From contig NC_134032.1 in assembly GCF_964204645.1 (NCBI RefSeq), forward strand, positions 11,340,275 through 11,404,274: a stretch of DNA of 64,000 bases, given 5' to 3'. The translations under genes were made by a program, and so were the position numbers. Below the pieces are notes generated by a model. That model did no database searches. It was not told the origin of the DNA and saw nothing but the letters and a program-made list of their open reading frames with translations. Each line of letters opens with the position of its first letter. Positions within the stretch are counted from its first letter, which is position 1. The DNA comes from Tubulanus polymorphus (lineage: Eukaryota; Nemertea; Palaeonemertea; Tubulaniformes; Tubulanidae). Of this stretch, positions 1 through 11,559 are shown piece by piece.

Positions 1-31
1 TAATGACATCATCTAAGGTGCGCATGTAACT

Positions 32-110
32 GTGCACTCAGGGTACTGTGGCAGGTTTCTGTGCTGTGGCCGAGTCTAGCGATGCCATCAGGTTCGAACT
101 ACATTGCCAG
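32..110 (+). repeat. tRNA-like SINE fragment, copy 1
   Basis: A B-box-like GGTTCGAA lies at 90-97, preceded by a stretch (about 48-90) that matches 63325-63375 almost base for base, with the shared core TAGYGATGCCATCAGGTTCGAA. An A-box-like TGGCCGAGTCTAG precedes it. Two dispersed copies with a Pol III-type B box suggest a tRNA-derived SINE. This copy is more degraded after the B box. No full tRNA fold is present, so it is not a tRNA gene. Confidence 0.5.
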
Positions 111-115
111 GAGAC

Positions 116-1235
116 AATGCTTTTAGTTCTAACAACAGACTTCAAGCTTTTTATGTTTCTGTGCTTTTCTGCATCATGTACATTAAGAAGGTTGTTTAGA
201 GTCGGGCAGGGTGCAATCATCATTTCTATCTATTGAAGCCAGTTTTATTAGCCTTGACTCAATAATGGCAACCTTAGAAAATCTTTCTTCAAGCAGCCAA
301 ACCCCCCCTCCCCCAGAGCTGAACTCTGGTTACACTTTTCTGTACCGGTCTCGTATCAGGTGAGGCCCAGTAATTCCGGATCATTGATATTTATGTTTCT
401 GGCGAACATGAGCGATCTCCTTCCGTCTGCTGGGACATCAGGTCACATGACACATCATCTATCATCATCAAATGTTCCAGAGCAGCCCAACCAAGGTCAG
501 CGAAGACTTGAAATACGGTATCAAAGCTGCACAGTTGAAGGTTTAATTCATTCGTTGCATTTTCCCAACGTTTTTTTATAACAACACTGGATGAAAAAAG
601 GTTCCTTGCATTTTGTCAACGTTCTTTTTACAAAAACACTGGATCAAAAAAGGTAGGTGCACATCCCTCTTAATCCACCCCTGAAGAGATGAAATCTAAA
701 TGTAAGGTTTCAACAGTTTCTTATAGAAGTGATATTTTCAAGTCAACGCTTTCTTTGAAAACGAATTCTACAAAAGCTGACATTTCGACGCGTATTTTTA
801 TCGGATAATCCTTGTTTTCCACGTTTCAAAGGTCAGTTATATCTATCTGGTTTCGTTGAAATAGATTATCAGAGAAGGTGTTGTAAATATGCTTATCTCC
901 TATAAAACGCTACTCGTGAATAATTCATTAGAATTGTCACGGTTTAGAATTGACGACTATGAACAGACCACAGCGGGACCGCGCGCGCGCGTGGGGGGTT
1001 CTACTGAATTATCAAGTCTATATACCGTACTCATTTTGAATTATAAATTAGGTCGAATGCAGTAGGGATGCTGACGAAGGGATGCTGAATGCAGCAGGGA
1101 TGCTGGATGAGGTTATGAATACGTTATGAACTAATATACGTATGATGTGCTGAACTCTACGTAAAACTACAGACCAAACAGATGTTCACTACAAACTGTA
1201 GTAGTTTGCAGGCAAATTCGCTGAAATTCCACCTC
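116..1235. other. Intergenic, no supported gene
   Basis: Only short ORFs without recognisable domains occur. A short GCGCGCGCGC run sits near 981-990 and a small direct repeat (GGATGCTG) near 1067-1105. I see nothing that supports a gene. Confidence 0.5.
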
Positions 1236-1239
1236 GCTA

Positions 1240-1715
1240 CGCTTATGCGTATCTTAATATTCAAAATATCGTAACTTTTGGACGGAACAACGGACAGCTT
1301 TCTAATTAACTATTTGGCACCTACTTCGCATAGAATTTAGGAAAATATAGCCTACTCAAAATCTTACTCGGTATCTGATCCAAACTCGGGGTAGAATTTA
1401 ACCATCTCAACTTAACAGCAGTCTAGAGACGGATTCTACTGTTTTTTTTCATAAACTGTTACTCAAGTATTTGACACCAACTCTATGTAGAATTTTACCA
1501 GTCTCAAATTTACCACAGTAAGAGACAGTCACAAACTCCTACTCATTGACACCAACTCTGGGTAGAATTTTACCAGCCTCAAATCTACTGTAGTATGAGA
1601 CTGAGTCTACTGCATTTCACCAACTCTAACTCAGTATTTGATCCAAACTTGGGGTAGACTTTTACCAGTATTTCAACTTTACCACGGTAAGAGACAGAGT
1701 CTACCCTACTTCACA
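1240..1715 (+). repeat. Degenerate tandem repeat (family C), locus 1
   Basis: About five diverged units of 70-100 bp, each containing ACTCAGTATTTGACACCAAC, then GGTAGAATTTTACCAG, then GAGACAGAGTCTACTG. The same unit forms arrays at 9690-10245 and, inverted, at 30040-30215. Units differ in length because of small indels. Short ORFs over this region are not coding. Confidence 0.65.
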
Positions 1716-2059
1716 AAGTCAAAAGTCGCTCAGAGACAAACCTTTGTTGTTGTTTCAATTCCGTCCTCTTTTCATCATATCAAATTGTACCTAAACGAAC
1801 TCCAATTATGTACACCGGTACTGCCGTCAGAAATATCGACGCATTATTTTTTTCCGTCGTCTGATCATTTCAAAACGTGATTACGACCGCAGGTAACAAT
1901 TGAAATATGCGATTGATCGTCATGGTGATATAAATAATCCGCGCTTTAGGAAATGCGAGATGGTTTTCCTATTATGTCAGTCGATGCTTTGTCATCTGCC
2001 GACGAAAAAATAATCTGCCTCCAAGCACAAAAATGCGCAAATTTCTTTATGCATCTGAG

Positions 2060-2207
2060 ACTCTGTCTGTATCTGTCTGTCAGTTGTCTAATTATATACG
2101 TCTGTCTGACTGTCTGTCAGTGTGTCCATTATCTGTCTATCTGTCTGTGGTCTATTTATCTGTCTGTCTGTCTGTCTTTCAGTGGTCTGTCTGTCTGTCT
2201 TTCAGTG

Positions 2208-2239
<32 letters not shown>

Positions 2240-2246
2240 TTCAGTG

Positions 2247-2294
<48 letters not shown>

Positions 2295-3280
2295 TTCAGT
2301 GGTCTGTCTGTCTGTCTGTCTGTCTGTGGTCTATTTATCTGTCTGTCTGTCTTTCAGTGGTCTGTCTGTCTGTCTGTCTGTATGTGGTCTATTTATCTGT
2401 CTGTCTGTCTTTCAGTGGTCTGTCTGTCTGTCTGTCTGTGGTCTATTTATCTGTCTGTCCGTCTTGTCTGTTCATCCCTCAGTGGTCTATCTATTTCTGT
2501 CTGTCTGTCTTTCAGTGGTCTATCTGTCTGTGGTTTATCTATCTGTCTGTCTGTCTTTCAGTGGTCTGTCTGTCTGTGGTCTATTTATCTATCTGTCTGT
2601 CTGTGGTCTATTTATCTATCTGCCTGTCTGTCTTTCAGTGGTCTGTCTGTGGGTGGTCTATTTATCTATCTGCCTGTCTTTCTATCGGTCTGTCTGTCTG
2701 TCTGTCCGTTAGTGGTCTATCTATTTCTCTATATGTGTCTGTCTGTCCGCTCCGTCCGTCCCTCAGTGGTCTTTCTATTTCTCTGTCTATCTGTCTTTCA
2801 GTGGTCTGTCTGTCTGTCTGTCTGTTGGTCTATTTATTTATCTGTCGATCTGTCCGTCCATCCCTCAGTGGTCTATCTATTTCTGTCTGTCTGTAGTCTA
2901 TCTGTTTTACTTCCCTATCTCTCTATCTGTCAATAGGTTTGCTCTGTCAACCAGCTTGTCTGCCATTCAGCATGTCTGTCTGTCTGTCAGACAGTCTGTC
3001 AGTTGTCAATCTATTCCTCTATATCTGTCTACCCGTCTATCTTTATGTCTATGTGGTCCATCTGTTTTCTCTCTTTATCTCTTTATCTGTCAATAGGTCT
3101 GCTCTGTCAACCCGCTGCTCGTCTGGCATTCAGCCTGTCTGTCTTAACTATAACGGTGTCACTCTGTCGGCCCTGTCTGTGTGCCACTTGTCTATATCTA
3201 GTGAGTAACTCCTCTATCTGTCTGTTAGTGATGTAACGTGTTCCGTCTGTCTATGTCTGTTCATGCTAAGTCGGTCAGCC
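2060..3280 (+). repeat. Tetranucleotide (TCTG)n microsatellite, about 1.2 kb
   Basis: Nearly the whole stretch is TCTG/GTCT repeats, interrupted by recurring variants such as TTTCAGTGGTC and GTGGTCTATTTATC, so a second-order pattern overlies the 4-bp unit. A 4-bp unit cycles through all three frames and leaves them open as Cys-Leu-Ser-Val strings. These are repeat artefacts, not proteins. Confidence 0.93.
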
Positions 3281-3290
3281 TGTGTCTATC

Positions 3291-4035
3291 ATCTTTCTTC
3301 GGCTTCGCAGTTTTAAGTTTCGCCGTTTTAAGTTTCGCCGTACGCGAGTAATTCAATAATTGAACCGATAAAAAACCGGTCCAGTTGTTTTTATTCTCAC
3401 GAGGCACTCGTGAATCGGGAGTGAATCAGAGTGAATCGGAGAATTGCTATTAGAGCGAAGCAATTGATACTCTGATGCATCGGTAATACGCTCAGTCATA
3501 CAGACTGCCAGCATTTTAACCCTTTAACAACAAAAAATAGTGCAACATTTTGCGATCAAGAATTGCCAATGAGTTGAACATTTTCATAAAACCGAACCAA
3601 AGGATCGTGAACCTAAATCCCTTCAATCTACTGAGTTCACTATCATCGGGGGAAGGCCACTTTTTTATTTGACTTGCTTCTTCCCGACTATTCCCCGACA
3701 AGCACCTTTTTTCCCTGACTTGATCTGCTAAGAATCCAATCAATTAACACAGTCAAATACTTAAACATAGCCGGAAATTGTTTGATTTTACGAGCGATCT
3801 AGCCTGATTTTTAGCATTCTTTTTAACTGAAATTCCTATTCCCTGGTTTTCTCAATGGAAAGAAAATTCCCGGACTTTCCCTTGATTTACAGGTGGGGAT
3901 CCTGTTTAGAAGCAGCCGCGAGGCTTCTCCCTTCAACCTACTTCAGTACCACTCGAGGCATTAACATCAGGAGGGTCAAGGTTTCTTCTTCCCCCTAAAC
4001 CCACTGAGAACTGCTGAGTATGACTCATCTGCCAG
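3291..4035. other. Intergenic, no supported gene
   Basis: Unique-looking sequence without a credible ORF. A short doublet of TTTTAAGTTTCGCCG occurs near 3311-3341. I could not assign anything else here. Confidence 0.45.
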
Positions 4036-4039
4036 TATC

Positions 4040-4995
4040 TAGATTCAAACCCATGAACCGCGCATTGACAAGAGACCAGTGACCAGAGAAGAACCATCGA
4101 ACAAGAAGCTCAGCGACCACCAGGAATCAGACCTATGAACCCTAGATTGACGAGAGACCAGTGACCAGAGAAGAACCATCGAACAAGAAGCTCAGCGACC
4201 ACCAGGAATCAGACCTATGAACCCTAGATTGACGAGAGACCAGTGACCAGAGAAGAACCATCGGACAAGAAGCTCAGCGACCACCAGGAATCAGACCTAT
4301 GAACCCTAGATTGACGAGAGACCAGTAACCAGAGAAGAACCATCGAATGACAGGAAGCTCAGCGACCACCAGGAATCAGACCTATGAACCCTAGATTGAC
4401 GAGAGACCAGTGACCAGAGAAAAACCATCGAATGACAGGAAGCTCAGCGACCACCAGGAATCAGACCTATGAACCCTAGATTGACGAGAGACCAGTGACC
4501 AGAGAAAAACCATCGAATGACAGGAAGCTCAGCGACCACCAGGAATCAGACCTATGAACCCTAGATTGACGAGAGACCAGTGACCAGAGAAAAACCATCG
4601 AATGACAGGAAGCTCAGCGACCACCAGGAATCAGACCTATGAACCCTAGATTGACGAGAGACCAGTGACCAGAGAAGAACCATCGAACAAGAAGCTCAGC
4701 GACCACCAGGAATCAGACCTATGAACCCTAGATTGACGAGAGACCAGTGACCGGAGGAGAACCATCGAATGACAGGAAGCTCAGCGACCACCAGGAATCA
4801 GACCTATGAACCCTAGATTGACAAGAGACCAGTGACCAGAGAAGAACCATCGAACAAGAAGCTCAGCGACCACCAGGAATCAGACCTATGAACCCTAGAT
4901 TGACGAGAGACCAGTGACCGGAGGAGAACCATCGAATGACAAGAAATTCAGCGACCACCAGGAATCAAAGCCATGAACCCTAGATTGACAAGAGA
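4040..4995 (+). repeat. 82/85-bp tandem satellite, about 12 units
   Basis: Units begin around CCAGGAATCAGACCTATGAA and contain GATTGACGAGAGACCAGTGA and GAAGCTCAGCGACCACC. Successive starts at 4121, 4203 and 4285 give an 82-bp period. Units with GAATGACAGGAAG in place of GAACAAGAAG are 85 bp. Units are nearly identical in the middle and degenerate at both edges, typical of unequal crossover. There is no dyad symmetry or spacer variation of the kind a CRISPR array would show. Confidence 0.92.
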
Positions 4996-4999
4996 CCTT

Positions 5000-5520
5000 G
5001 GCGGCTGACGCCGACGTGCTTCGCTTCTTCCAACTTATCTACCAATTCTCTCCGCGCGAAAAAATCGACACAATCGAAATAGTACGAGCTTTATTGCGTA
5101 ATCATGGGCTGTATCGTACGCGGGAACACTCGACGATTTAAAGATGCCTGCGGGACCGACGGGAACGTCGGGGAACGGCACACGTCGCGAACCGAACGAA
5201 TTTATTCGATTATCCTCTGTCAGAGTTAACGACTAATTTAATTAGTTCCGCGTTATTTTTAACTCTCTTTCACGAGCCGCGCGCTAAGACGGTTCGTCCC
5301 GATCCGCGCCAAGTAACGTTCGCACCGCACTTCGATATGCCCAGCAGTCGCACAAGTATGCGTATGCGATATTTTTTATATCGGAAAATACAAGAGAAAA
5401 CGGCTGTGTAACCGTCGATGACGCTGTCGGTTTCGTAGCGAAGGTCTAGAAAATCCCAACAATGCCGAAAAAGAAAAACAAGTTTGAAATGGTTTCCTTC
5501 AAGCCCGTCGCACACACACA
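5000..5520. other. Intergenic, no supported gene
   Basis: CpG-containing unique sequence with a short (CA)n run near 5511-5525. The longest minus-strand ORF here (5270-5605) runs into a dispersed repeat and has no recognisable domain. Confidence 0.4.
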
Positions 5521-5524
5521 CACA

Positions 5525-5665
5525 CGGGAGAGGGTTCGGTATTTCGAACGAACCCCCCCTTTTTGAATTTTCAAACGACGACGAACATCGGCAGATCTTG
5601 TGCATCTGCTAAATTAGCAAAATAATAATCGACACATGCAAAAGTAAACGTAAAATTTGTTTCCG
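5525..5665 (+). repeat. Dispersed repeat (family J), copy 1
   Basis: Shares with 35920-36025 the ordered blocks GGTTCGGTATTTCGAACGAA, CCCCTTTTTGAATTTTCAAACG, TGCATCTGCTAAATTAG and AATCGACAC. Two copies in one window suggest a dispersed element. Element class and ends are not resolved. Confidence 0.55.
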
Positions 5666-6059
5666 TTTCCGCAATTACGTTCTATTTCCGAATTTGGAAT
5701 ATCGTAGACCCCGTGTATAGTGAACGCTTAATCCTCTGCACCTGTTTCGCACCTGCATCGGATTAATCTCGCCAGACAGATCGAATTAAAGCCTATTAAA
5801 CTAAGCTCTAAATAATCCATCACGCGACACTGACGGCGGAATAAATCCAGTACGAACACCTACTTCCCCATCTCTACCCTCCTCCGTCTCAGATCCATCA
5901 CGAACTTGTATTCATACTGTCAAACACTTGTCATCGTGCACCTTATACACCCTCCATCATCTTTTACTCTCCGAGATCGGTGATGTTAGAACCAAACACA
6001 ACGGATTTATAATATTCAAAGTCCAAACTCCAGAAATAGACTACAATTTATAGTTTATG

Positions 6060-6640
6060 AAAACCTGGACCCAGGTAAAGGATTATCTCTATGGATTACT
6101 TTGACATCCAGTCCATAAAACTAACCCTGGGTTAAACATTTATCCTTAGGGATAAAACCAAGCCTGGGTTAAACATTTATCCTTATGGATAACTTAGATA
6201 CCAGGACCCAGTTCCACAGAACTGTGAGTTAGAGTTAACTCTGAGTCAAAGTTAGTTCATTTCAAATGAGTTATCTCAGAGTCAAATCTTAACTCAGAAC
6301 TGTGGAACTGGGTCCAGGTCTATAAAAGAGGATCCAATTAAGGATTTATGCCTATGGATAACTTTGATATCCATAAAAGTCTATAAAACCAAGCCTGGGT
6401 TAAGCATTTTCCATATGGATAACTTTGATATCTATAAAAGTCTACAAAACCAAGCCTGGGTTAAGCATTTATCCTTATGGATAACTTTGACACTCAGTCT
6501 ATAAAAGAGGATCAAATAACAGAATCCTCCCTTAAAAAGTTGATTAAAACCAAGCCTGGGTTAAGGATTCATCCTTATGGATAACTTCAAGACCCGGGTG
6601 AAGCATTGAAAAACTGGGCCTAGGATAAAAAAATTCTTAA
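6060..6640 (+). repeat. Degenerate tandem repeat, about 62-66-bp unit
   Basis: Repeated blocks of AACCAAGCCTGGGTTAA, ATTTATCCTTATGGATAAC and TTTGATATCCATAAAAGTC recur about seven times. The array is interrupted at 6204-6315 by a separate fold-back element. Confidence 0.65.
6204..6315. mobile_element. Fold-back MITE (family E), copy 1
   Basis: Begins GGACCCAGTTCCACAG and ends CTGTGGAACTGGGTCC, a perfect 16-bp terminal inverted repeat. The interior is also partly palindromic (GAGTTAACTCTGAGTC against TCTCAGAGTCAAATCTTAACTC). Other copies lie at 22642-22740, 24256-24352 and 25088-25197. It is too small to encode a transposase. Confidence 0.75.
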
Positions 6641-6649
6641 AGGTATAAC

Positions 6650-7320
6650 ATCAATACCGAGTCGATGTAACTCGTCAGGAGGAATTAACCGTCGAAGAAC
6701 GTCGTTTCAGCATCGATCTATGTAACGGAATCAACGATGAATTCTGTTAACGGCCACTCCCGGAATGCCCTGGTTCCGTGACGCACATTAACACGGTCAG
6801 TATAGACACTTCACTACCGGCGAACGAGTGGTTTTTCTGTCACTCGTCCCGTGAGTCAACGCCCCGCGAATACGTATACCAAACAAGTGGCTGCGAATAT
6901 CCGATTGCCATTTATGATAAACTAGGTGAACTCGGTTATACAGCTCTTCGTCCAAGGTTAATAATATTTTTTGCGTCTATATATATATTTGCGATTGTAT
7001 ATCTGAACGGAAAGTAGAGAGTATCGGTACGCCATCTGTTGTGGCATTTTCAATTCGATTCTCCCTTCCTGATATGACGTCCTCGCTTGCCAGGGTCTGA
7101 TTGCCTCCCCCCCCCGAATTAAGCTCATGCCAACATGAACCCGATCCACAGACCCTTCTCCTGTATATTCAACATTGATCTGATCGGCTAGATACAGAGA
7201 GGGGTGGCTGATGGGCGGCAACCGGTCAATCTCGGGCGGCTTAATAGACCAACAAAGGGTTCGCGGCCGAGGCGGGAGGCTATCAAACACTGGCAAGCGA
7301 GGATGCGAAAAGACGGCTGC
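6650..7320. other. Intergenic, no supported gene
   Basis: Mixed sequence with short ORFs on both strands and no recognised domain. No repeat family shared with the rest of the window is evident. Confidence 0.4.
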
Positions 7321-7325
7321 CTCAG

Positions 7326-7674
7326 CAGGGGCGGATCCAGGGCCTACTGTCAAGGGTAGCACAACTTATAAAAGGGCATTTTGAAATAAAAAGGGCATTA
7401 TGAAATTTTGGAAATCTGCTTTTTGCTGCAATTTCTAAGCAATTCCTGACGTGAAGTGCTCTCTCGCAAATTTACTGCATCGAGATGTAGTTTCCAGGCA
7501 ATAAAGACAAAATCCTGAAGAATTATGTGCTTTTTGTTTAAAATTATCTACCTCGTCTTGTAAAGATGTGCCCATTTCTAGTTTATCATGAAAAACAAAA
7601 TGAAAAAAAAAGGCACGAGATTTTCGCGATGGTCTAGCACGTGCCTACGGTGCTACCGTCTGAATCCATGCCTG
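7326..7674 (+). mobile_element. Non-autonomous hAT-like element, copy 1
   Basis: The left end is CAGGGGCGGATCCAGGG. The right end CTGAATCCATGCCTG is its imperfect inverse. CAGGGGCGG termini are typical of hAT-type transposons, and the element is about 350 bp without a transposase. A reverse-complement relative lies at about 37045-37420 and shares AGGGCATT runs, TTTCCAGGCAATAAAGA and GGCACGTGCCTACGGTGCTA-type blocks. I could not find a clean 8-bp target duplication. Confidence 0.55.
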
Positions 7675-8440
7675 CTAAGCTAACGCGTGATATCATCAAA
7701 TTTACCAGACCCTTCCACTGAAAATGGCCGTTTTCCTAAATCCCCTATGACATATTCTAAGCAGGCAATCAACTCGTCTTCAAGGGTCTATATAGGTTTA
7801 AACGATTATTGGCGATCTTTTCGGGGTGGAAAAGCATCTGGATCGCGTTCGCCCATTTTCACGAGGAATTTCATACGTCGAGATGGAGAGATCAGTCTCT
7901 CCCGGCGGTCGGAGGTGAATCTATGATTTGCATTCATCGCGTGTTTCTCATCATCGCGCTGTCAGAGTAACGGTTCATCTCGGTTATCCCGCTCTCTCCG
8001 TCCGTCCGTCATTGGGTCGAGTCCACCGGGGCGACCGAACGTAACAATCGACCTCGTCGTCGTCGTCGTTGTAGTAACGAGCAGACGTTTGTTTTCTGTA
8101 TAATCGTCGTCACGGCGATCGTCTCGCGAAGATCGCCGCCGTCTCCGCCGCGTGTGACGTCGTCGGCGAGATCCGGTATTCATGACAGTGGAAATCTCGT
8201 CGATCCGTTCGGGATATCAAACCGGAAATAACCGCAGGAAAAAAACCCGGCCTCGTCAGTCCGCTTCGATCTCGGGTTATTCGCACGGAATACAATCTAT
8301 TCTATGAATAATGTTACCGTCTGTTCTCGAGTAGGTGTCAACAACGACGACGCCGGCAAAAAATTTGACTTCCTTACTGACAACTGATATTTCCACAATT
8401 TTGTAGCCATCTTAATTCTACGGATTCGTTCTTCATAACT
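7675..8440. other. Intergenic, CpG-rich, no supported gene
   Basis: CpG-containing region with a short GTC/GAC trinucleotide run near 8055-8070 and again near 8100-8165. Charged short ORFs such as 7962-8183 come from these trinucleotides and have no recognised domain. Confidence 0.4.
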
Positions 8441-8444
8441 CGTG

Positions 8445-9000
8445 TTCAGAGTCAAATTAAACCCATGAGCATAAGAGCGGAACTGGACCCGGAATCAAAT
8501 TGAACCCACAAAACTGTAGAACTGGATCCAGAGTCAAATTAAGTCCACACAACTGTAGAACTGGATCCAGAGTCACATTAAGCGGATATAACCGTGGAAC
8601 TGGATACGGAGTCAAATTAAGCCCACACAACTGTGGAACTGGATCTAGAGTCACATTAAGCCCACACAACTGTGGAACTGGGTACAGTCAAATTAAACCC
8701 ATGCACATAAGTGTGGAACTGGATGCTGAGTCAAATTAAACCCACAAAATTATGGAATTGGGTACAGTCAAATTAAACCCATACAACTGTGGAACTGGGC
8801 CCAGAGACAAATCAAACCTACACAACTGTGGAACTGGGTAAAGTCAAATTGAATCCATACAAATGTGGAGATGGGTACAGGGTCAAATTAAACCCACACA
8901 ACTGTGGAACTGGTTTCAGAGTCAAATTAAACCCACGCAACTATGAAAATGGCCAAATAAAACCCACAGAACACAACCTGTGGACCCAGAGTCTATTTTT
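8445..9000 (+). repeat. 39-bp tandem repeat (family D), locus 1
   Basis: Repeats of GGAACTGGATCCAGAGTCAA followed by ATTAAACCCACACAACTGT. ACTGG recurs at about 8521, 8560 and 8599, giving a 39-bp period, with some shortened or lengthened units. Because 39 is divisible by 3, both strands show periodic open frames that are artefacts. A diverged unit also lies near 9085-9180. The same family, inverted, fills 27960-28470 and recurs at 30690-31060. Confidence 0.8.
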
Positions 9001-9189
9001 TGACTTCCTAAATAGAATGTTATGACCAGTTTTCACAGACTGTACAAATCAACATATACTTGTAGCAACACCAAAAATATCACTGTTAACAGTATCTGGA
9101 TTCAAATTAAGTCCCCACGCACCTGTGGACGAACCGGAGCCAAATCAAACCCACACAACTGCGGATACGGTGGCTCAAATACTAAATAC

Positions 9190-9685
9190 ATGCCGGAATG
9201 TTTCTTCGACATCATGGTAGGCCGGTAATTTATAGTTACAGACAACGACGGCGGTAATTTCGTGAGGCAATCAACCCGAGTTAACTGACAATTTATAGCT
9301 CACAATCGTCCATAAACCGGATCACGTCTCGGAAACTAAGTCACGTCGGTACGACTGACCCAGATTAGCGTCGACGCGATCGAAAAGACTCAACTTCAAT
9401 CCGGCTAATCCCGAGACAATGTTCTATCGTACAGGGTTCATTTGACTCTGGATCGCGGGTAGAACTCGGTCCAGTAGTTTAACTGGTTATAATTTCAGGA
9501 AATTGCGCAGCGCCGTTTCATCGTAGGTTTTATCGTACCTTTTATAGTCGGGCATAAGATGATTTCATTCATAAACCTGTCGGTCTTATTGCCGTAATCA
9601 AATATGATTTATTTCGAGATTTTCTCATTTACAAATTGATTTACTTTCCATTTATTGTAGAGACTAGTAATCAGTAGCAAGACAC
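9190..9685. other. Intergenic, no supported gene
   Basis: No convincing ORF, repeat or element seen. Confidence 0.4.
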
Positions 9686-9689
9686 GGTC

Positions 9690-10245
9690 TTCTCTTTTTC
9701 CTAGCACTCACTATTCGACACTAACTCGAGGTAGAGTTTTGCCAGCTTCAACTTTACCGCAATCAAGAGACAATGTCTGCTGCCTTTTTCAAACTCTTAC
9801 TCAGTATTTGAACTAAACTCAGGGTAGAATTTTACCATCTCAACTTAACCGCAGTCAAGAGACAGAGTATGCTGCCTTTTTCAAACTCTTACTCAGTATT
9901 TGACACTAACTACGGGCAGAATTTTACCATCTAAACTTTACTGCAGTAATAGGCAGAGTCTACCTTATTTCTCAAACGCTTACTCAGTATTTGATACAAA
10001 CTTAGGGTAGAATTTTAGCAGTCTCAAATTCAACAATAAGAGATCGAGTCTACTGCCTCTCTCAAACAAACTCTCACTCGGTATTTGACACAACCGCAGT
10101 GAGAGTCAGAGTCTACAGTATTTCACAAACTCTCACTCAGTACCTGACACCAACTTGGGATCAATTTTTACCAGCCTCAACTCAAACCGTAAAATTCCAG
10201 TCTCAACTTTCTCGAACAGAATCGATTGTATTTCTCAAATTTTCG
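9690..10245 (+). repeat. Degenerate tandem repeat (family C), locus 2
   Basis: About five to six units of 90-98 bp with AAACTCTTACTCAGTATTTGA, GGTAGAATTTTACCATCTCA and AGAGACAGAGTCTACTGC. The GTAGAATTTTACCA-type block recurs at about 9729, 9827, 9916 and 10007. Same family as 1240-1715. Confidence 0.7.
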
Positions 10246-10523
10246 CTCAATTTGACACGACGAATGCGCGTTAAAAGTCTGAAATTGACCGAGCGAGAGA
10301 CGGGCTCTAAAATGTCGGCGATTCTTAAACGAATCGACGAATCAGCGCGTGCGGAATGAATCGCGATTCGACTGTATCTCGCGTGTCGAGTGTAGATCAG
10401 TTTTCTCTATTCCGTTAATGACAAGTCGCGTGATGTCGATTTTCGACGATTGTTTTTTAGCTGTCATTTTCACTTAAACGCTTCGTTGATTTTACAAACA
10501 GTAGTCTTTGAGTCACGCATCTC

Positions 10524-10622
10524 AGCTGTATGCTGCTGTAACTCTGCTGCTGTATGCTGCTGTATGCTGCTGCTGTATGCTGCTGCTGTACGCTGCTGCT
10601 GCTGCTGCTGCTGCTCCTGCTG
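10524..10622 (+). repeat. CTG/CAG trinucleotide repeat
   Basis: Interrupted (CTG)n with TATG and TAACT interruptions. On the minus strand it reads as CAG, and short Gln-rich ORFs cover it. There is no flanking conserved coding sequence, so it is treated as a microsatellite. Confidence 0.8.
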
Positions 10623-10867
10623 ATTGTCAGGGTAGGAGAAAAAGGGGAAATCATCATTTTTCGCACGCAAGTTTTTTCCGCGCGATAAAACCTCCCTACT
10701 ATCGACGACAGATATTTCTAGCTTTTCTGCGTCCACTTTTGCCCTGAAATTGTCGATTTCCCAAATGGTTTTTCTATTTTTTCTGCTTGAATTGTCACAA
10801 TTTTATGGGGGGGATTGGCTTAGTTCATCTGAGAGCAATTGGTATATTTCAAGACAATTTGAATGGT

Positions 10868-10978
10868 GAAATATTTCTGCATACGGTCCCCTGTTTCATT
10901 CCCGACAGGTGTGGTCGGTTTGTAAAGGACACAAATTTCAAATCGATATCAAAATCAATCGATCAATCAAATAATAAA
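10868..10978 (-). repeat. Dispersed repeat (family A), fragment
   Basis: Carries in reverse complement the family A core: TTGTAAAGGACACAAAT facing CCCCTGTTTCATTCCCGACAG. Compare the plus-oriented copies at 12130-12345 and 19924-20132. Truncated copy. Confidence 0.6.
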
Positions 10979-11256
10979 TAAGAGGGACTATTCTGTAATT
11001 CAAGATTGAAGAAGGGCATTATAGCTGACGTATGTACAGGGAGGGGACTGTTATTACTTCAATGAAAGGAATTTACCGCCATTAAGGTTCTACAGCAGAA
11101 CGCATAAAAATTTCGGATGACTACAGACTGACCAGATTTCTTCAAATTAAGAAAATCCGAATTACGAATAATAGTCTTCAAGGTTCCAGGTTAAGTGGAC
11201 CAAATATTGCATCTGAATTAAGTGAAAATTAGGATCGAAAAAATGCGAATTAAGAG

Positions 11257-11550
11257 CTGACTTTCAGAGCTGACTACTTAATACCCTATAGTGCTGGAGA
11301 TAATTTGAAGATTTTAAAAAGTTCTACCCTAGTGTATTGGATAACGGTAATACCACTATAGTGCGTCTACACCGCGGTGCGGTGTATCGTTAGTTACTAG
11401 TACTTCACTATGTTTGACAGGTGCTGCCATTTTTAAAGAGAGATAATTACTAATTACTAATTACATCAATACACCGCAGTGCGGTGTACTAGCAAAATCT
11501 ATCACTGATTTATACATCGCACTGCGGTGTAGCATCACAGAAAGGGTTAA
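11257..11550 (-). mobile_element. piggyBac-type MITE (family B), copy 1
   Basis: The right end AAAGGGTTAA carries the TTAA signature, while the left end (GACTTTCAGAGCTGAC) is eroded. The interior matches the other copies: ACCCTATAGTGCT near the left, near-palindromes of the type ACACCGCACTGCGGTGT, and GTTTGACAGGTGCTGCCATT. Relative to the 15412 and 16173 copies it is inserted in the opposite orientation. Confidence 0.7.
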
Positions 11551-11559
11551 GCGAGTTCT

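Noticed and set aside
1953-3236. Long Cys-Leu-Ser-Val-rich ORFs in all three plus frames
   Set aside because: Direct result of a 4-bp TCTG repeat cycling through all frames without stops. No start context, domain or splice support.
4040-4995. Possible CRISPR array
   Set aside because: Direct tandem repeat with no unique spacers, in a eukaryotic sequence with introns. A plain satellite.
5270-5605. 111-aa minus-strand ORF
   Set aside because: Its N-terminal half lies in the dispersed repeat shared with 35920-36025, and no domain is recognisable.
10457-10747. Gln-rich minus-strand ORF over the CTG repeat
   Set aside because: Its composition comes from the trinucleotide run. Flanking residues show no domain and overlapping ORFs occupy the other frames.
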